From Mucilaginibacter gotjawali (GTDB lineage Bacteria > Bacteroidota > Bacteroidia > Sphingobacteriales > Sphingobacteriaceae), in NCBI RefSeq assembly GCF_002355435.1, contig NZ_AP017313.1, positions 4,464,001 through 4,528,000 on the forward strand: a DNA stretch of 64,000 bases, read 5' to 3'. Under the pieces are notes generated by a model. The model was not told the DNA's origin, ran no database searches, and saw nothing but the letters and a program-made list of their open reading frames with translations. Shown here piece by piece: positions 26,406 through 35,084 of this stretch. Each line of letters begins with the position of its first letter. The stretch's first letter is position 1. The position numbers and the translations under genes were made by a program.

Positions 26406-27836
26406 TCAGCATACCCGAATAGTTGCTATGCCGAGCAATTGACCCAATTTAGTAATTTTTGATGCGATATGCCCTACCCCAATGGCACAGTGATGCGCCG
26501 GTCCGTGTGCGTTCCACTGTTCAACAAAATTCTTTGCGCCGATGGGGAACCTGTAACGGCTATTGGTATTCCCGATCCCGAGTATAGGTCCCGCAACGGA
26601 TTCCGCTTCCGCAACAAGTAAAAATACCTTTCCATCACCTGTTTCCACAACAGATAACAAGGTCACCGGGCCATGTTTAACAGACATTTCGACCGATAAG
26701 CCGCTGCCAACTTTACCATGGTACACCTGTAATGGTTTTACCTTTATCCTGCCTTCGGCAATTGCAGGGTGGCATGGGCCATCGTGTCCCATCAGCACTA
26801 CATCGTCCGTAAAATCCATGGCGTAGTATTCCGTAAATGAGCCTCCGGCACCAAAACTATCCATGATCTTCATCGCCTGGGCATTTTTTATTTCATATTC
26901 CCCTGCGACCGGAACACTGTTTGAGGTGAGCAGGGAACAACCCAATATTACCGAACTCATCGTATCCGCATTAAGCGGGTTACCCGCCCCTTTGTGATAA
27001 TAGGCGATCGACCCGAGGCTGTATTTTTTTACTATTTTATCCAGGGCAACCGAAGTTCTCGCGGCACGTTTCAGTTCATCAATTGAACATTCCGGCAGTA
27101 TCTCAAAACTTTCGGAGAATTCTTCCAGTTTTCCCTGTACTTCATCCTCCGAAACTTTAAGGCGAAGGGCTGAAAGTTCATCCACTTCGATAATTTCCAT
27201 ATGGCCGCCAAACACGATGGATTGAAGCGTTAGGTTTGCATAAATATCCAGCATGCCGTTATAATAATTACCCATCAGCCCCAGCCGGTTATAACTCATC
27301 ACGTGCGCAACTTTTGCGGCGGCTATCCAATCATCAATTTCCTGCCACACTGCCGGGTCGTTATGCAGCACGCCCGTAACCTGGTGAAATGGGATATTGG
27401 CGCGCCTGAACACATTGGCGATCTCCGGAACCGGGCATGCCGAGCAATAGGCCAGCCACTCACCGGTCATTTTGGTACGATCGTCCAGTTTATTAAAAGT
27501 TGCATAGTCAATAGCGGCTTCGGGCGCCAGGTTTAAAACAATCACCGGCACTTTCGCCTTTTTTATTACCGGGAGCACGGTGGACGATAAGGCATAGGTA
27601 GTTACGTATAAAAATACCAGGTCCACCTCTTCCCGCCTGAACAAACTGCCGGCCTGGTACGCTTTATCTACCGTATCAATTAAACCCAGGTTGATAACGG
27701 CAGCGCCCGATCTTTCGATCCCGGCGGCTACCTGGCCGATATAACCCCTAAGGCGGTCTTCCAATCCCGCAAATTGTTCCCAGTAAATATCAAGGCCAAT
27801 ACCAAAAAGACCGACTTTCAACACAGGTATTTCCAT
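26406..27836 (-). CDS. L-fucose/L-arabinose isomerase-fold protein
   Basis: A 476-residue cytoplasmic protein with the three-domain layout of the L-fucose/L-arabinose isomerase superfamily: an N-terminal Rossmann-like part (KVGLFGIGLDIYWEQF, VDLVFLYVTTYALSSTVLP), a middle domain (VFGGHMEIIEVDEL) and a C-terminal beta domain (LMGHDGPCHPAI, HHCAIGVGHIASKI). Conserved Glu, His and Asp in these parts fit a metal-dependent sugar isomerase. It is diverged from AraA, and many family members in Bacteroidota have no tested substrate, so I give no gene symbol. It lies between the Nif3-like and beta-helix genes, all on the minus strand, and may act on a sugar released by the exported hydrolases nearby (inference). 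Confidence 0.75.
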   Translation of the reverse strand: MEIPVLKVGLFGIGLDIYWEQFAGLEDRLRGYIGQVAAGIERSGAAVINLGLIDTVDKAYQAGSLFRREEVDLVFLYVTTYALSSTVLPVIKKAKVPVIVLNLAPEAAIDYATFNKLDDRTKMTGEWLAYCSACPVPEIANVFRRANIPFHQVTGVLHNDPAVWQEIDDWIAAAKVAHVMSYNRLGLMGNYYNGMLDIYANLTLQSIVFGGHMEIIEVDELSALRLKVSEDEVQGKLEEFSESFEILPECSIDELKRAARTSVALDKIVKKYSLGSIAYYHKGAGNPLNADTMSSVILGCSLLTSNSVPVAGEYEIKNAQAMKIMDSFGAGGSFTEYYAMDFTDDVVLMGHDGPCHPAIAEGRIKVKPLQVYHGKVGSGLSVEMSVKHGPVTLLSVVETGDGKVFLLVAEAESVAGPILGIGNTNSRYRFPIGAKNFVEQWNAHGPAHHCAIGVGHIASKITKLGQLLGIATIRVC

Positions 27837-27923
27837 TATCCTAAATTATTTAACCATAAATATATGCAGAAACCTGCGACATATATTTTTCAACCCTGAT
27901 TTCGTTGGCACATGCCTGGTCGC

Positions 27924-29456
27924 CTACCAAAGGTTAGCCCGGGCCAAAAAATCGGCCGGTTGCAAATTCCCTCCAAAATGTTTTTTTAAAGTGGATTTTT
28001 TTGAGAATAGATAACCTCTAAAGGAGTTTAACTTTCCAATCTCTTTAAACGCCCTTAAATCGGGATTAATAAAATCCGGATTGATATTCCAACCTATCAG
28101 GTTTTCATTCTTTCGTTCCTGATGATATTTAATAGTCCAGGCTTTAAAGCTTTTTATACCCCAGGCATTAAAACCGCTTTTTAAACTCCACCAATCGTTG
28201 CCTTCGAATTTACATTTACCCAAAATATCGCGGCCTTTGATCAATGAATCTTTCCCGACAAATACGTTGTGGTAAAAATCAAAGCCGCCATTTTCGCTTT
28301 TATCTGAAAAACTGATCGCGGCCACTTTTGTATTGTAAACAATATTGCCGTAAACCTTGCAGTTGTAAAACTGTTTGGGGTCGTCGGAACTGTTCCAGAT
28401 GTACAGCCCTGCCTGCGAATCAGAAACCGTACCATCATTTTCACTGACGTTATTCCGGATGATGTTGTCGTGCCAGGGTGATGCGCCCCAGTATTGAAAA
28501 ATACAAAAGCCGCTGCCCTGGTTGCCATAACTGAAGCAATTTTCGATGATGGAATTGGTAGTGCCGCCGTCAAAATCAAATCCGCCGCCGTCGGCGCCGC
28601 CTTTGGATGTTTTGTTATTATAGGATAGGCAATGCCGGATGGTTACACTGTCCGCTTCATAACACCAAATGCCCACCGGGCCGTTGCCAATACGGGGCAT
28701 GTCCCAGCCGTTGTTTGTGGCCGTACAGGCTTCAATAGTTACTTTGGTGCAATGGCCAACCACAATGCCGTTACCGCTGTGATTATCGAGTTTTGTCGGG
28801 TCGCCGGGGTTATTTTCGGCACGGCAATCAAAGATCTTTATATTCCTCGAATCTTTTTTGCTGTTGCGCCCTTCAACCGTAATGCCGGCCGAACCGTTGT
28901 CGCGCACAAAAACGCCATCACAATAAACCGATGAAGATGAATCAATAAGCAGCCCTGATTTTTGAAAGCCGCTGATATCCATGTTATCAACCTTTATATT
29001 TTCACTATTAATAATAGCCAATCCGTTTTCACGGTTACCTGTCTTCCGACCCAATCCTGTGAGTTTCAAATTCCTGACCACCACGTTAGCCGATTTGTAA
29101 ATACTAATCGCCCGACCGCTATCGGCATTCAGGGTTGCCTTACCATCACCGTATGAAGAAAAGGCAATCCATTGGTCTCTGGCTTCTGCCTGATCCATAC
29201 GGATAATCAACTTACCTTTGAATGTTTCGCCTGCTTTAAAGTAAACAATACTATGCGGCTTTAAGTTAAGGCTGTTAATTTTTTGGATGGTTTGAAATGG
29301 GGCATCTATGGTACCGGGGTTATTATCATTGCCCGAGTTACTTACATAATATTTTGTATAATCAGCTTTTTTATGCTGCGCGACAGTCTTCGCCCCTATA
29401 AAAAAAATAGCACATAAAGCAGCAAAACTGCCCAACAGGTATTTTTTAAGAATCAT
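27924..29456 (-). CDS. Exported right-handed parallel beta-helix protein
   Basis: A 510-residue exported protein with a signal sequence (about 1-27, AALCAIFFIGAKTVA). The domain begins with YYVSNSGNDNNPGTIDAPFQTIQKIN, the standard opening of pectate-lyase-like and carbohydrate-binding beta-helices (DUF1565 or right-handed beta-helix type). Repeated rungs follow (about 110-390) with NIIIRNN/DGVFVRDN-type steps. Such proteins bind or cut uronic acid-containing polymers. Catalytic residues cannot be assigned by eye, so lyase activity is only a possibility. Its neighbours suggest a role in plant-polysaccharide use. Confidence 0.8.
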   Translation of the reverse strand: MILKKYLLGSFAALCAIFFIGAKTVAQHKKADYTKYYVSNSGNDNNPGTIDAPFQTIQKINSLNLKPHSIVYFKAGETFKGKLIIRMDQAEARDQWIAFSSYGDGKATLNADSGRAISIYKSANVVVRNLKLTGLGRKTGNRENGLAIINSENIKVDNMDISGFQKSGLLIDSSSSVYCDGVFVRDNGSAGITVEGRNSKKDSRNIKIFDCRAENNPGDPTKLDNHSGNGIVVGHCTKVTIEACTATNNGWDMPRIGNGPVGIWCYEADSVTIRHCLSYNNKTSKGGADGGGFDFDGGTTNSIIENCFSYGNQGSGFCIFQYWGASPWHDNIIRNNVSENDGTVSDSQAGLYIWNSSDDPKQFYNCKVYGNIVYNTKVAAISFSDKSENGGFDFYHNVFVGKDSLIKGRDILGKCKFEGNDWWSLKSGFNAWGIKSFKAWTIKYHQERKNENLIGWNINPDFINPDLRAFKEIGKLNSFRGYLFSKKSTLKKHFGGNLQPADFLARANLW

Positions 29457-29585
29457 TTACAATTGGTTTATAATACCGTAATTATGGTGAATATATATCG
29501 ATTATAAAAACCCATACACATCAAAAATAAAAAGACACAAAATATTACGTCTCCGCACCAAAAATTATAAATGTATTTATGGTGC

Positions 29586-29963
29586 TCAATGGTCCGTCGA
29601 CGTACTATCCCCTTCTATCCTCAAACTTTCTTTATGGATAGCATTTAATAGTTCGGTAATAAATTCACTTGATAAACCTTCTTTGCTGCCCGCTGCTATG
29701 CCCTTATCAAGCACCTGTTTAAACCGGGCGGCCTGCAATGGCGGGATATGGTTTTTTGCTTTGTAAATGCCGATCTCTTTAACAATCCTTTCCCTTTCGC
29801 CTAAAACTTTCATCAGCTGGTTATCCAGCGAATCAATTTTATGGCGACTGGCATCCAGGTCCTGTTGGGTATTTACGGGGCTGGTTTGGGCGTGTGCGGC
29901 GCCAATGCTTAATATGCAGATCCCTATTGCCAAAATAACGGCTTTAAAAAGCTTGTTTTTCAT
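29586..29963 (-). CDS. Periplasmic chorismate mutase (AroQ class)
   Basis: A 125-residue protein with a signal peptide (about 1-26, cleavage in AHAQTS) and an all-helical AroQ chorismate mutase domain. The helix-1 pattern LDASRHKIDSLDNQLMKVLGERERIVKEIGIYK has the active-site arginine and a lysine, and the second part has FKQVLDKGIAAGSKEGLSSEFITELLNAIHKES. The enzyme converts chorismate to prephenate. An exported mutase is unexpected in a chorismate pathway that runs in the cytoplasm, but exported AroQ enzymes are known from several bacteria. It is a single gene, and no aromatic-pathway gene lies nearby. Confidence 0.8.
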   Translation of the reverse strand: MKNKLFKAVILAIGICILSIGAAHAQTSPVNTQQDLDASRHKIDSLDNQLMKVLGERERIVKEIGIYKAKNHIPPLQAARFKQVLDKGIAAGSKEGLSSEFITELLNAIHKESLRIEGDSTSTDH

Positions 29964-30143
29964 ATCAATGGTTGTTTATGGCCATAAATTTAGGGGATTA
30001 AATCTTTCCGGGCGATGCATCCGGTTAAAAATTTGCCATAACCTGTTAATTTACCGTTAAAAATGGCTTGCCTATCCCCTATTTTTATCCCTGTTTAATT
30101 TGTCTTATATTTCAACATAATTAACATTAACTCCGGCAAAGCT

Positions 30144-31943
30144 ATGGTACAATTAAAATTACAAAAATCTTTAACATTAGTATTGGTAACTTTAATATAT
30201 CTGATATTAAAATCAAATCAAACATTAGCCCAAACCACAGCCGGTACCGCCGCCATGTACGAACAAAGCAGCGAAACTTCGGGCCTGGTGATTCAATACG
30301 GGCAGGATGTAAATGCCATCAGGGATTTTTATTCGCCCTATACAAAGATTGACGGCTACGAGGATCAATCAGTACAAACCTCGCCCGATGAGCGTAAACG
30401 ACTGATAGAGATCGGTAACGGTTATCTTGAAAAACTAAAGCAACTGGATTTTGACAGCATGAGCATTTATGGCAAGGTAGATTATACCCTGCTGAAGAAA
30501 GAAATTGTGTACGACCTTGGCTCACTAAAGAAAGACGAAACCGAATACAACCAAATAACTGCCTATATCCCCTTTGCCGACGATATTTACCAGCTGGAAA
30601 AGAAACGCCGCCGTGGCATCTCGCTCGACGGGCAGGGCGTTGCCCTGCAACTGAACAATATCTTGAAGGCTGTAAACACTTCGAAAGCTTTGTTTGCATC
30701 GGTTTCGTCCATCGATATGCCGCTGGCACGTAAGGGGAAAGCCGCCGTGCTTGGCCTGCGCAGTCGTTTGAAAAGCTTTTACGATTTTTATATTGGTTAC
30801 GACCCTAACTTTACCTGGTGGGCGCCAAAACCGTATAAAAACCTCGATTCGGCCCTAAATGTTTATGCTGCGCTCATCTACAGCAGAGGCAAGATCAATA
30901 CTACCCAAAAGCCCGACAGCAGCGGGATTAAAGGCGTACCCGTTGGCCGCGATGAGCTGATCAGGGAACTGCAGGCCGAAATGATCCCCTATACGCCGGA
31001 AGAGCTGATTAAACTGGCTAACAAAGAGTTTGCTTATTGCGATGCCGAAATGCTGAAAGCATCCAACGAAATGGGCTTTGGCAACGACTGGCACAAGGCG
31101 CTGGAGAAAGTAAAAAACAGCTACGTGCCGGCAGGTAAACAGCCCGAAGAGATCCTGAAATTGTATAATGATGCCTTAAGCTTTATTAAAGAACGCGACC
31201 TGATTACCATACCGCCCCTTGCCGAAGAAACCTGGGGTATGACTATGCTGACACCGGAGGCACAACTGGTGAACCCCTTCTTTTTAGGCGGCTCTCAAAT
31301 TATGATCAGCTACCCCACCAATACAATGAACGAGGAGGATAAGCTGATGAGCATGCGGGGCAACAACCCCTACTTTTCACGCGGCACCGTACAGCACGAG
31401 CTTTTGCCGGGGCATAACCTGCAGTATTTTATGAACAGCCGCTATAAATCGTACCGGCAGGCTTTTTATACCCCGTTTTGGATTGAGGGATGGAGCCTGT
31501 ACTGGGAGCTGCTGCTTTACCAGCAAGGCTTTGCCCAAACGCCCGAGCAACGCATAGGCATGCTGTTTTGGCGCATGCACCGCTGCGCACGCATTATATT
31601 CAGCCTGAACTATCACCTGGGCAACTGGACACCGCAGCAGTGTATCGACTTCCTCGTCGACCGTGTGGGCCACGAACGTGCTAATGCCGAGGGCGAAGTA
31701 CGCCGGTCGTTTAAAGGCGACTACGGTCCGCTTTACCAGGTGGCCTACCTTACCGGCGGCCTGCAACTGATGGCCCTTAAACACGAACTGGTTGACAGCG
31801 GCAAAATGACCTATAAACAATTTCACGATGCCATTATCAAAGAAAATACCATGCCTATTGAAATGGTTCGCGCCACCCTCACCAACCAAAAACTGGAACG
31901 CGATTTTGTTACCAAATGGCGGTTTTATGATTTTGGGCGATAG
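30144..31943 (+). CDS. DUF885-family exported protein (peptidase-like)
   Basis: A 599-residue protein with a signal peptide (about 1-29, LVTLIYLILKSNQTLAQ). It fits DUF885, thought to be zinc-dependent carboxypeptidase-like enzymes. The metal site is HELLPGHNLQ at about 417, in place of the usual HExxH, followed by a conserved WIEGWSLYWELLLYQ stretch and a helical C-terminus ending in LTNQKLERDFVTKWRFYDFGR. It acts in the periplasm or on the outside. The substrate is unknown. Its stop codon is followed at once by a long run of palindromic repeats. Confidence 0.85.
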   Translation: MVQLKLQKSLTLVLVTLIYLILKSNQTLAQTTAGTAAMYEQSSETSGLVIQYGQDVNAIRDFYSPYTKIDGYEDQSVQTSPDERKRLIEIGNGYLEKLKQLDFDSMSIYGKVDYTLLKKEIVYDLGSLKKDETEYNQITAYIPFADDIYQLEKKRRRGISLDGQGVALQLNNILKAVNTSKALFASVSSIDMPLARKGKAAVLGLRSRLKSFYDFYIGYDPNFTWWAPKPYKNLDSALNVYAALIYSRGKINTTQKPDSSGIKGVPVGRDELIRELQAEMIPYTPEELIKLANKEFAYCDAEMLKASNEMGFGNDWHKALEKVKNSYVPAGKQPEEILKLYNDALSFIKERDLITIPPLAEETWGMTMLTPEAQLVNPFFLGGSQIMISYPTNTMNEEDKLMSMRGNNPYFSRGTVQHELLPGHNLQYFMNSRYKSYRQAFYTPFWIEGWSLYWELLLYQQGFAQTPEQRIGMLFWRMHRCARIIFSLNYHLGNWTPQQCIDFLVDRVGHERANAEGEVRRSFKGDYGPLYQVAYLTGGLQLMALKHELVDSGKMTYKQFHDAIIKENTMPIEMVRATLTNQKLERDFVTKWRFYDFGR

Positions 31944-32048
31944 AGATTAGAGATTAGAGATCAGGTATGCGTTTTGGTGTGCTGTATCGTTGTACGATCC
32001 ATACAAACGTTACAGTGATACAGTAGTGATACAAATTCCGCACTCCCC

Positions 32049-32182
32049 TGTCATCCCGATGTATATCGGGATCTCACAATACAGGCCGTTGACAGGTGCA
32101 CCAACATACATAGCGGGCATTGGAGGGCTACCTATCTGTGGGCTACCTATCCGTGGGGTGCTGAAACAAGTTCAGCATGACA
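32049..32182. repeat. 134-bp palindromic intergenic element
   Basis: The ends TGTCAT and ATGACA are inverted copies. Two internal hairpins flank a centre with a tandem 15-bp duplication. Sequences of this type (starting GTCATCCCGA, ending CAGCATGAC) are known repeats in related genomes. Confidence 0.6.
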
Positions 32183-32283
32183 TTCTTATTTTATTTTATT
32201 GATGAATTGCTGTATCGTGCTGTATCGTTGTATCGTTTGTATGGGCCGTACGGTGATACATTGATAGGGCATCACCACCACGT

Positions 32284-32423
32284 CGTTGCGAGGAACGAAG
32301 CAATCTCTGCACACGCTAATCAACTGACGAGTATCTCTGGTTTACCTGTCAGCTGCACGCCATTCATTTATACATTTCGTTCGTTGACTGTCTGTTGCAG
32401 AGATTGCTTCGTTCCTCGCAATG
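32284..32423. repeat. 140-bp element with 28-bp inverted ends
   Basis: The arms at 32284-32311 (GTTGCGAGGAACGAAGCAAT core) and 32396-32423 are inverted copies with a single mismatch, and the 84-base centre has no long frame. It lies 20 bases from the GH127 stop codon. Confidence 0.7.
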
Positions 32424-32442
32424 AGCGGGTTGGGGAGTATTA

Positions 32443-34854
32443 TCACTTCACCGCCCACTCATGGATCCCTGCGGAGTTATCTGCCGGTAACTGCAACTCG
32501 AGCTTTAAGGCTGTGGTTTGTACAGGCTCAAACTCAAGGATATTGTATTTGTCTTTGGCGATATCGTAGGGGGTGGTGTTTTTTACAGGTACCCAATTGC
32601 CATCTTTTTTGTAATAAACTTTGTAGGATACCGGGATGCGACAGCCGCCCCAGGGACCATCATCGTACCAATAAACTTTTGATTGCGATACGGTGTGCTG
32701 GGTATCAAAATCATATTGCACAAATTCGGTAGTATCATGTTTTGGCCACCAGTGCAGGTAGGGCATGTTATGGTCGTTGGAGTTTTCGGGATCATATTGG
32801 TCGTTAAGGGCCTTCAGCATCCGTTTACTGCTTACCGAGCCTGATACCTTGCTGGTACTGGCAATAGTTGGCGCAGGTTTTGGCATGGATGCCGATGCTT
32901 CATAAGGGATCCATACCGTCATCTCACCCGATCCGCGGTTTGCCCAGGCATAATACGGGATGGCGGTAACATCCTGATTGGTTTCTAAAAGCGCATCAGA
33001 ATTTATGCGGCGCTTGCTGCCCATCCCCTTGGCGGTGATCACTTCTACCCCATTCAGCAGGTTTGGCCTGTACAAAGCGTTGCTCACCGCCATTTTATCA
33101 ACGGTAATGTTTTGCACGGTACTGTCGCGGTTATCGGGGCCTTCAAGGCAATATACAATGGGGCCGCGTTCAAACACAAAACGGTCGCGGTCGGCTTTTA
33201 CCTGTTGGTTGGCAATTACTTTTTGCGTTTCCATAGGTAAATCCATGGTTACTTTATCACCTTTTTTCCAGGTGCGGTTTAATACGGCGTAGCCTTTTTC
33301 GGTTTGATAGGCTACCTTTTTACCGTTGATGCTGATGGTAACCGGTTCGGGTTTGGTATCGACAAAAGTGTACAGATCGCCCGGTACCGGTTTGGCTATG
33401 GCCCAGCCGGGAATCCGAACCCGCAGGGTGAAACTGGTGCCTTTTTCGGGGTTTACTGTTAAATCTACCTTACCGTTCCATGGGTAATTGGTGGCTTGGA
33501 TGATGTTGATCTTACCGGCATCAAGCAAAATATCGCTGCTGTTACTCATAAACAGGTTCACATACAGGTCGTTTTTATCATGCGCATAAACATAGCCCGG
33601 CACCGAAGGCAAAAAGCGCGTCATGTTGGAGATACAGCAGGCACAGCTAAACCAGGCGCTGCGCTGGTGCTGCCCCACGGATGCCAGGGGGTTTGGATAA
33701 AAGAACCGGTTGCCGGTTAAGGATACCCCGGATAACAAACCATTATAAAGCGTGCGCTCCAATACATCCACATATTTTGAGTCGCCGTGCAGTAAAAACA
33801 TACGGCTATTCCAGTACACGTTGGCAATGGCAGCGCAGGTTTCGGCATAAGCCGACATATTGGGCAGATCATAAGCATCGCCAAAAGCCTCGCCGTTGCC
33901 GGTGGCGCCAATACCCCCGGTGATGTACAATTTTTTGCCAACCACATCATTCCAGATATCATCAATGGCATGCAGGTATTGCTGGTTCCCGGTTAAGGCA
34001 GCCACATCGGCCATACCGGTGTACATGTAAGCGGCACGAACGGCGTGCCCTTCGGCATCGTGCTGGTCGACTACTCTTTTATCCGCCTGGTTATAGGCAT
34101 CACCTTTAGGCCCGCGAACGTCAAGGAAGAATTTAGCAAGGTCCAGGTATTGTTTATTGCCGGTAACCCGGTATAATTTTACCAGCCCTATCTCCACGAT
34201 CTGGTGGCCGGGGTATTTTTCTTCTTTGCCATAACCGAAGGTGCGTACCAGCAGGTCGGCATTTTTCAGTGCGATATTCAGTAATGTTTTTTTACCGGTA
34301 GCCTGGTAATGGGCAACTGCGGCTTCGTAAAGGTGCCCGGCATCATACAATTCATGACTCAGGATCTCTTCATTTTCCCAGCGTTGTTTGCCGATCCATT
34401 CGTGCGGTTTTTCAGCGTTTACCGTGCGGAAGGTGTACAGGTAACCATCTTTTTCCTGGGCAGCGCCGATGATAGTGATAAGGGTGTCAATATATTTATC
34501 AAGTTTAGGGTTACTCTTCACCTCCATGGCATAGGACGCACCTTCAATCACTTTATAAATATCGGTATCATCAAAAGGGAATTCGCTCAGCTGATCACCG
34601 CTGAGCAATTTCGCAGCACGTAAAAAGTTATCCACCCTGCCATTGGCCTTGCATTGCGCCAGCACATAAGGGATAGTGATGTTGGCGTTCACTTCCATCT
34701 TTGGCTCCCAAAAACTGTCGTTCACATGCACCTGCGTAAAGGGCACAGGCTGTATAGGGTAATCTTTTTGCTGGGCATAAAGACCACCGTCAAATAAAGC
34801 GAGCGAAAATACTGCCCCGCAAATAATCCTGAATGAAATATTACTCATCATCAT
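32443..34854 (-). CDS. GH127 beta-L-arabinofuranosidase-like enzyme
   Basis: An 803-residue exported protein (signal peptide about 1-27, cleavage after LYA). The family GH127 uses a cysteine nucleophile bound to zinc, with the other ligands a Glu-x-Cys motif. Here these appear as YAETCAA (about 337-343) and FSCACCISN (about 403-411). The (alpha/alpha)6 barrel runs to about 470, followed by beta-sandwich domains. The enzyme should release L-arabinofuranose from plant glycoproteins or arabinan, although other GH127 members have other substrates. The last 120 residues add a discoidin/F5-8-like C-terminal domain (WWPKHDTTEFVQYDF, YKVYYKKDGNWVPV). A repeat mosaic follows. Confidence 0.85.
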   Translation of the reverse strand: MMMSNISFRIICGAVFSLALFDGGLYAQQKDYPIQPVPFTQVHVNDSFWEPKMEVNANITIPYVLAQCKANGRVDNFLRAAKLLSGDQLSEFPFDDTDIYKVIEGASYAMEVKSNPKLDKYIDTLITIIGAAQEKDGYLYTFRTVNAEKPHEWIGKQRWENEEILSHELYDAGHLYEAAVAHYQATGKKTLLNIALKNADLLVRTFGYGKEEKYPGHQIVEIGLVKLYRVTGNKQYLDLAKFFLDVRGPKGDAYNQADKRVVDQHDAEGHAVRAAYMYTGMADVAALTGNQQYLHAIDDIWNDVVGKKLYITGGIGATGNGEAFGDAYDLPNMSAYAETCAAIANVYWNSRMFLLHGDSKYVDVLERTLYNGLLSGVSLTGNRFFYPNPLASVGQHQRSAWFSCACCISNMTRFLPSVPGYVYAHDKNDLYVNLFMSNSSDILLDAGKINIIQATNYPWNGKVDLTVNPEKGTSFTLRVRIPGWAIAKPVPGDLYTFVDTKPEPVTISINGKKVAYQTEKGYAVLNRTWKKGDKVTMDLPMETQKVIANQQVKADRDRFVFERGPIVYCLEGPDNRDSTVQNITVDKMAVSNALYRPNLLNGVEVITAKGMGSKRRINSDALLETNQDVTAIPYYAWANRGSGEMTVWIPYEASASMPKPAPTIASTSKVSGSVSSKRMLKALNDQYDPENSNDHNMPYLHWWPKHDTTEFVQYDFDTQHTVSQSKVYWYDDGPWGGCRIPVSYKVYYKKDGNWVPVKNTTPYDIAKDKYNILEFEPVQTTALKLELQLPADNSAGIHEWAVK

Positions 34855-35030
34855 ACAATCTTCCTCTATAGACTATCAAAAACCTGATCTTCCTGGTGGG
34901 TAGCTAAGATAAATAAACAATAGTATGATTGGAATTATTGCATTGAGAGGAAAATGCTATTTTTTTCGAACCGATGGCGCCGACTAAAAAAACAGGTACA
35001 TAAAATACTTATTATTAAATATTTACAAAA

Positions 35031-35061
35031 AAGCCTATACCACTGGTGAGTGGTACAGGCT
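35031..35061 (-). terminator. Terminator of the GH13 gene
   Basis: In the minus direction AGCCTGTACCACT, loop CACC and AGTGGTATAGGCT form a 13-bp stem with one G-U pair, followed by six Ts. It starts 24 bases after the GH13 stop codon. Confidence 0.8.
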
Positions 35062-35084
35062 ATCAATTTGGTTAAAATACTGTA

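Larger units (their letters stand above)
31944..32442. repeat. Mosaic of intergenic palindromic repeats
   Basis: About 500 bases between the DUF885 and GH127 genes hold no gene. They contain: a word array ATTAGAG with period 7 (31946-31965); two related copies of a 45-base unit with TGTATCGTTGTA (from 31979 and from 32209); a 134-bp palindromic element with TGTCAT ends (32049-32182) that holds a hairpin CCCGATGTATATCGGG and a second one around GCTGAA/TTCAGC; a 15-bp tandem pair GGGCTACCTATC; and a 140-bp element (32284-32423) with 28-bp inverted ends matching at 27 of 28. Confidence 0.8.

Noticed and set aside
31377..31889. 170-codon frame on the minus strand inside the DUF885 gene
   Set aside because: It lies antisense to a well-supported gene with catalytic motifs; it looks like a codon-bias shadow.
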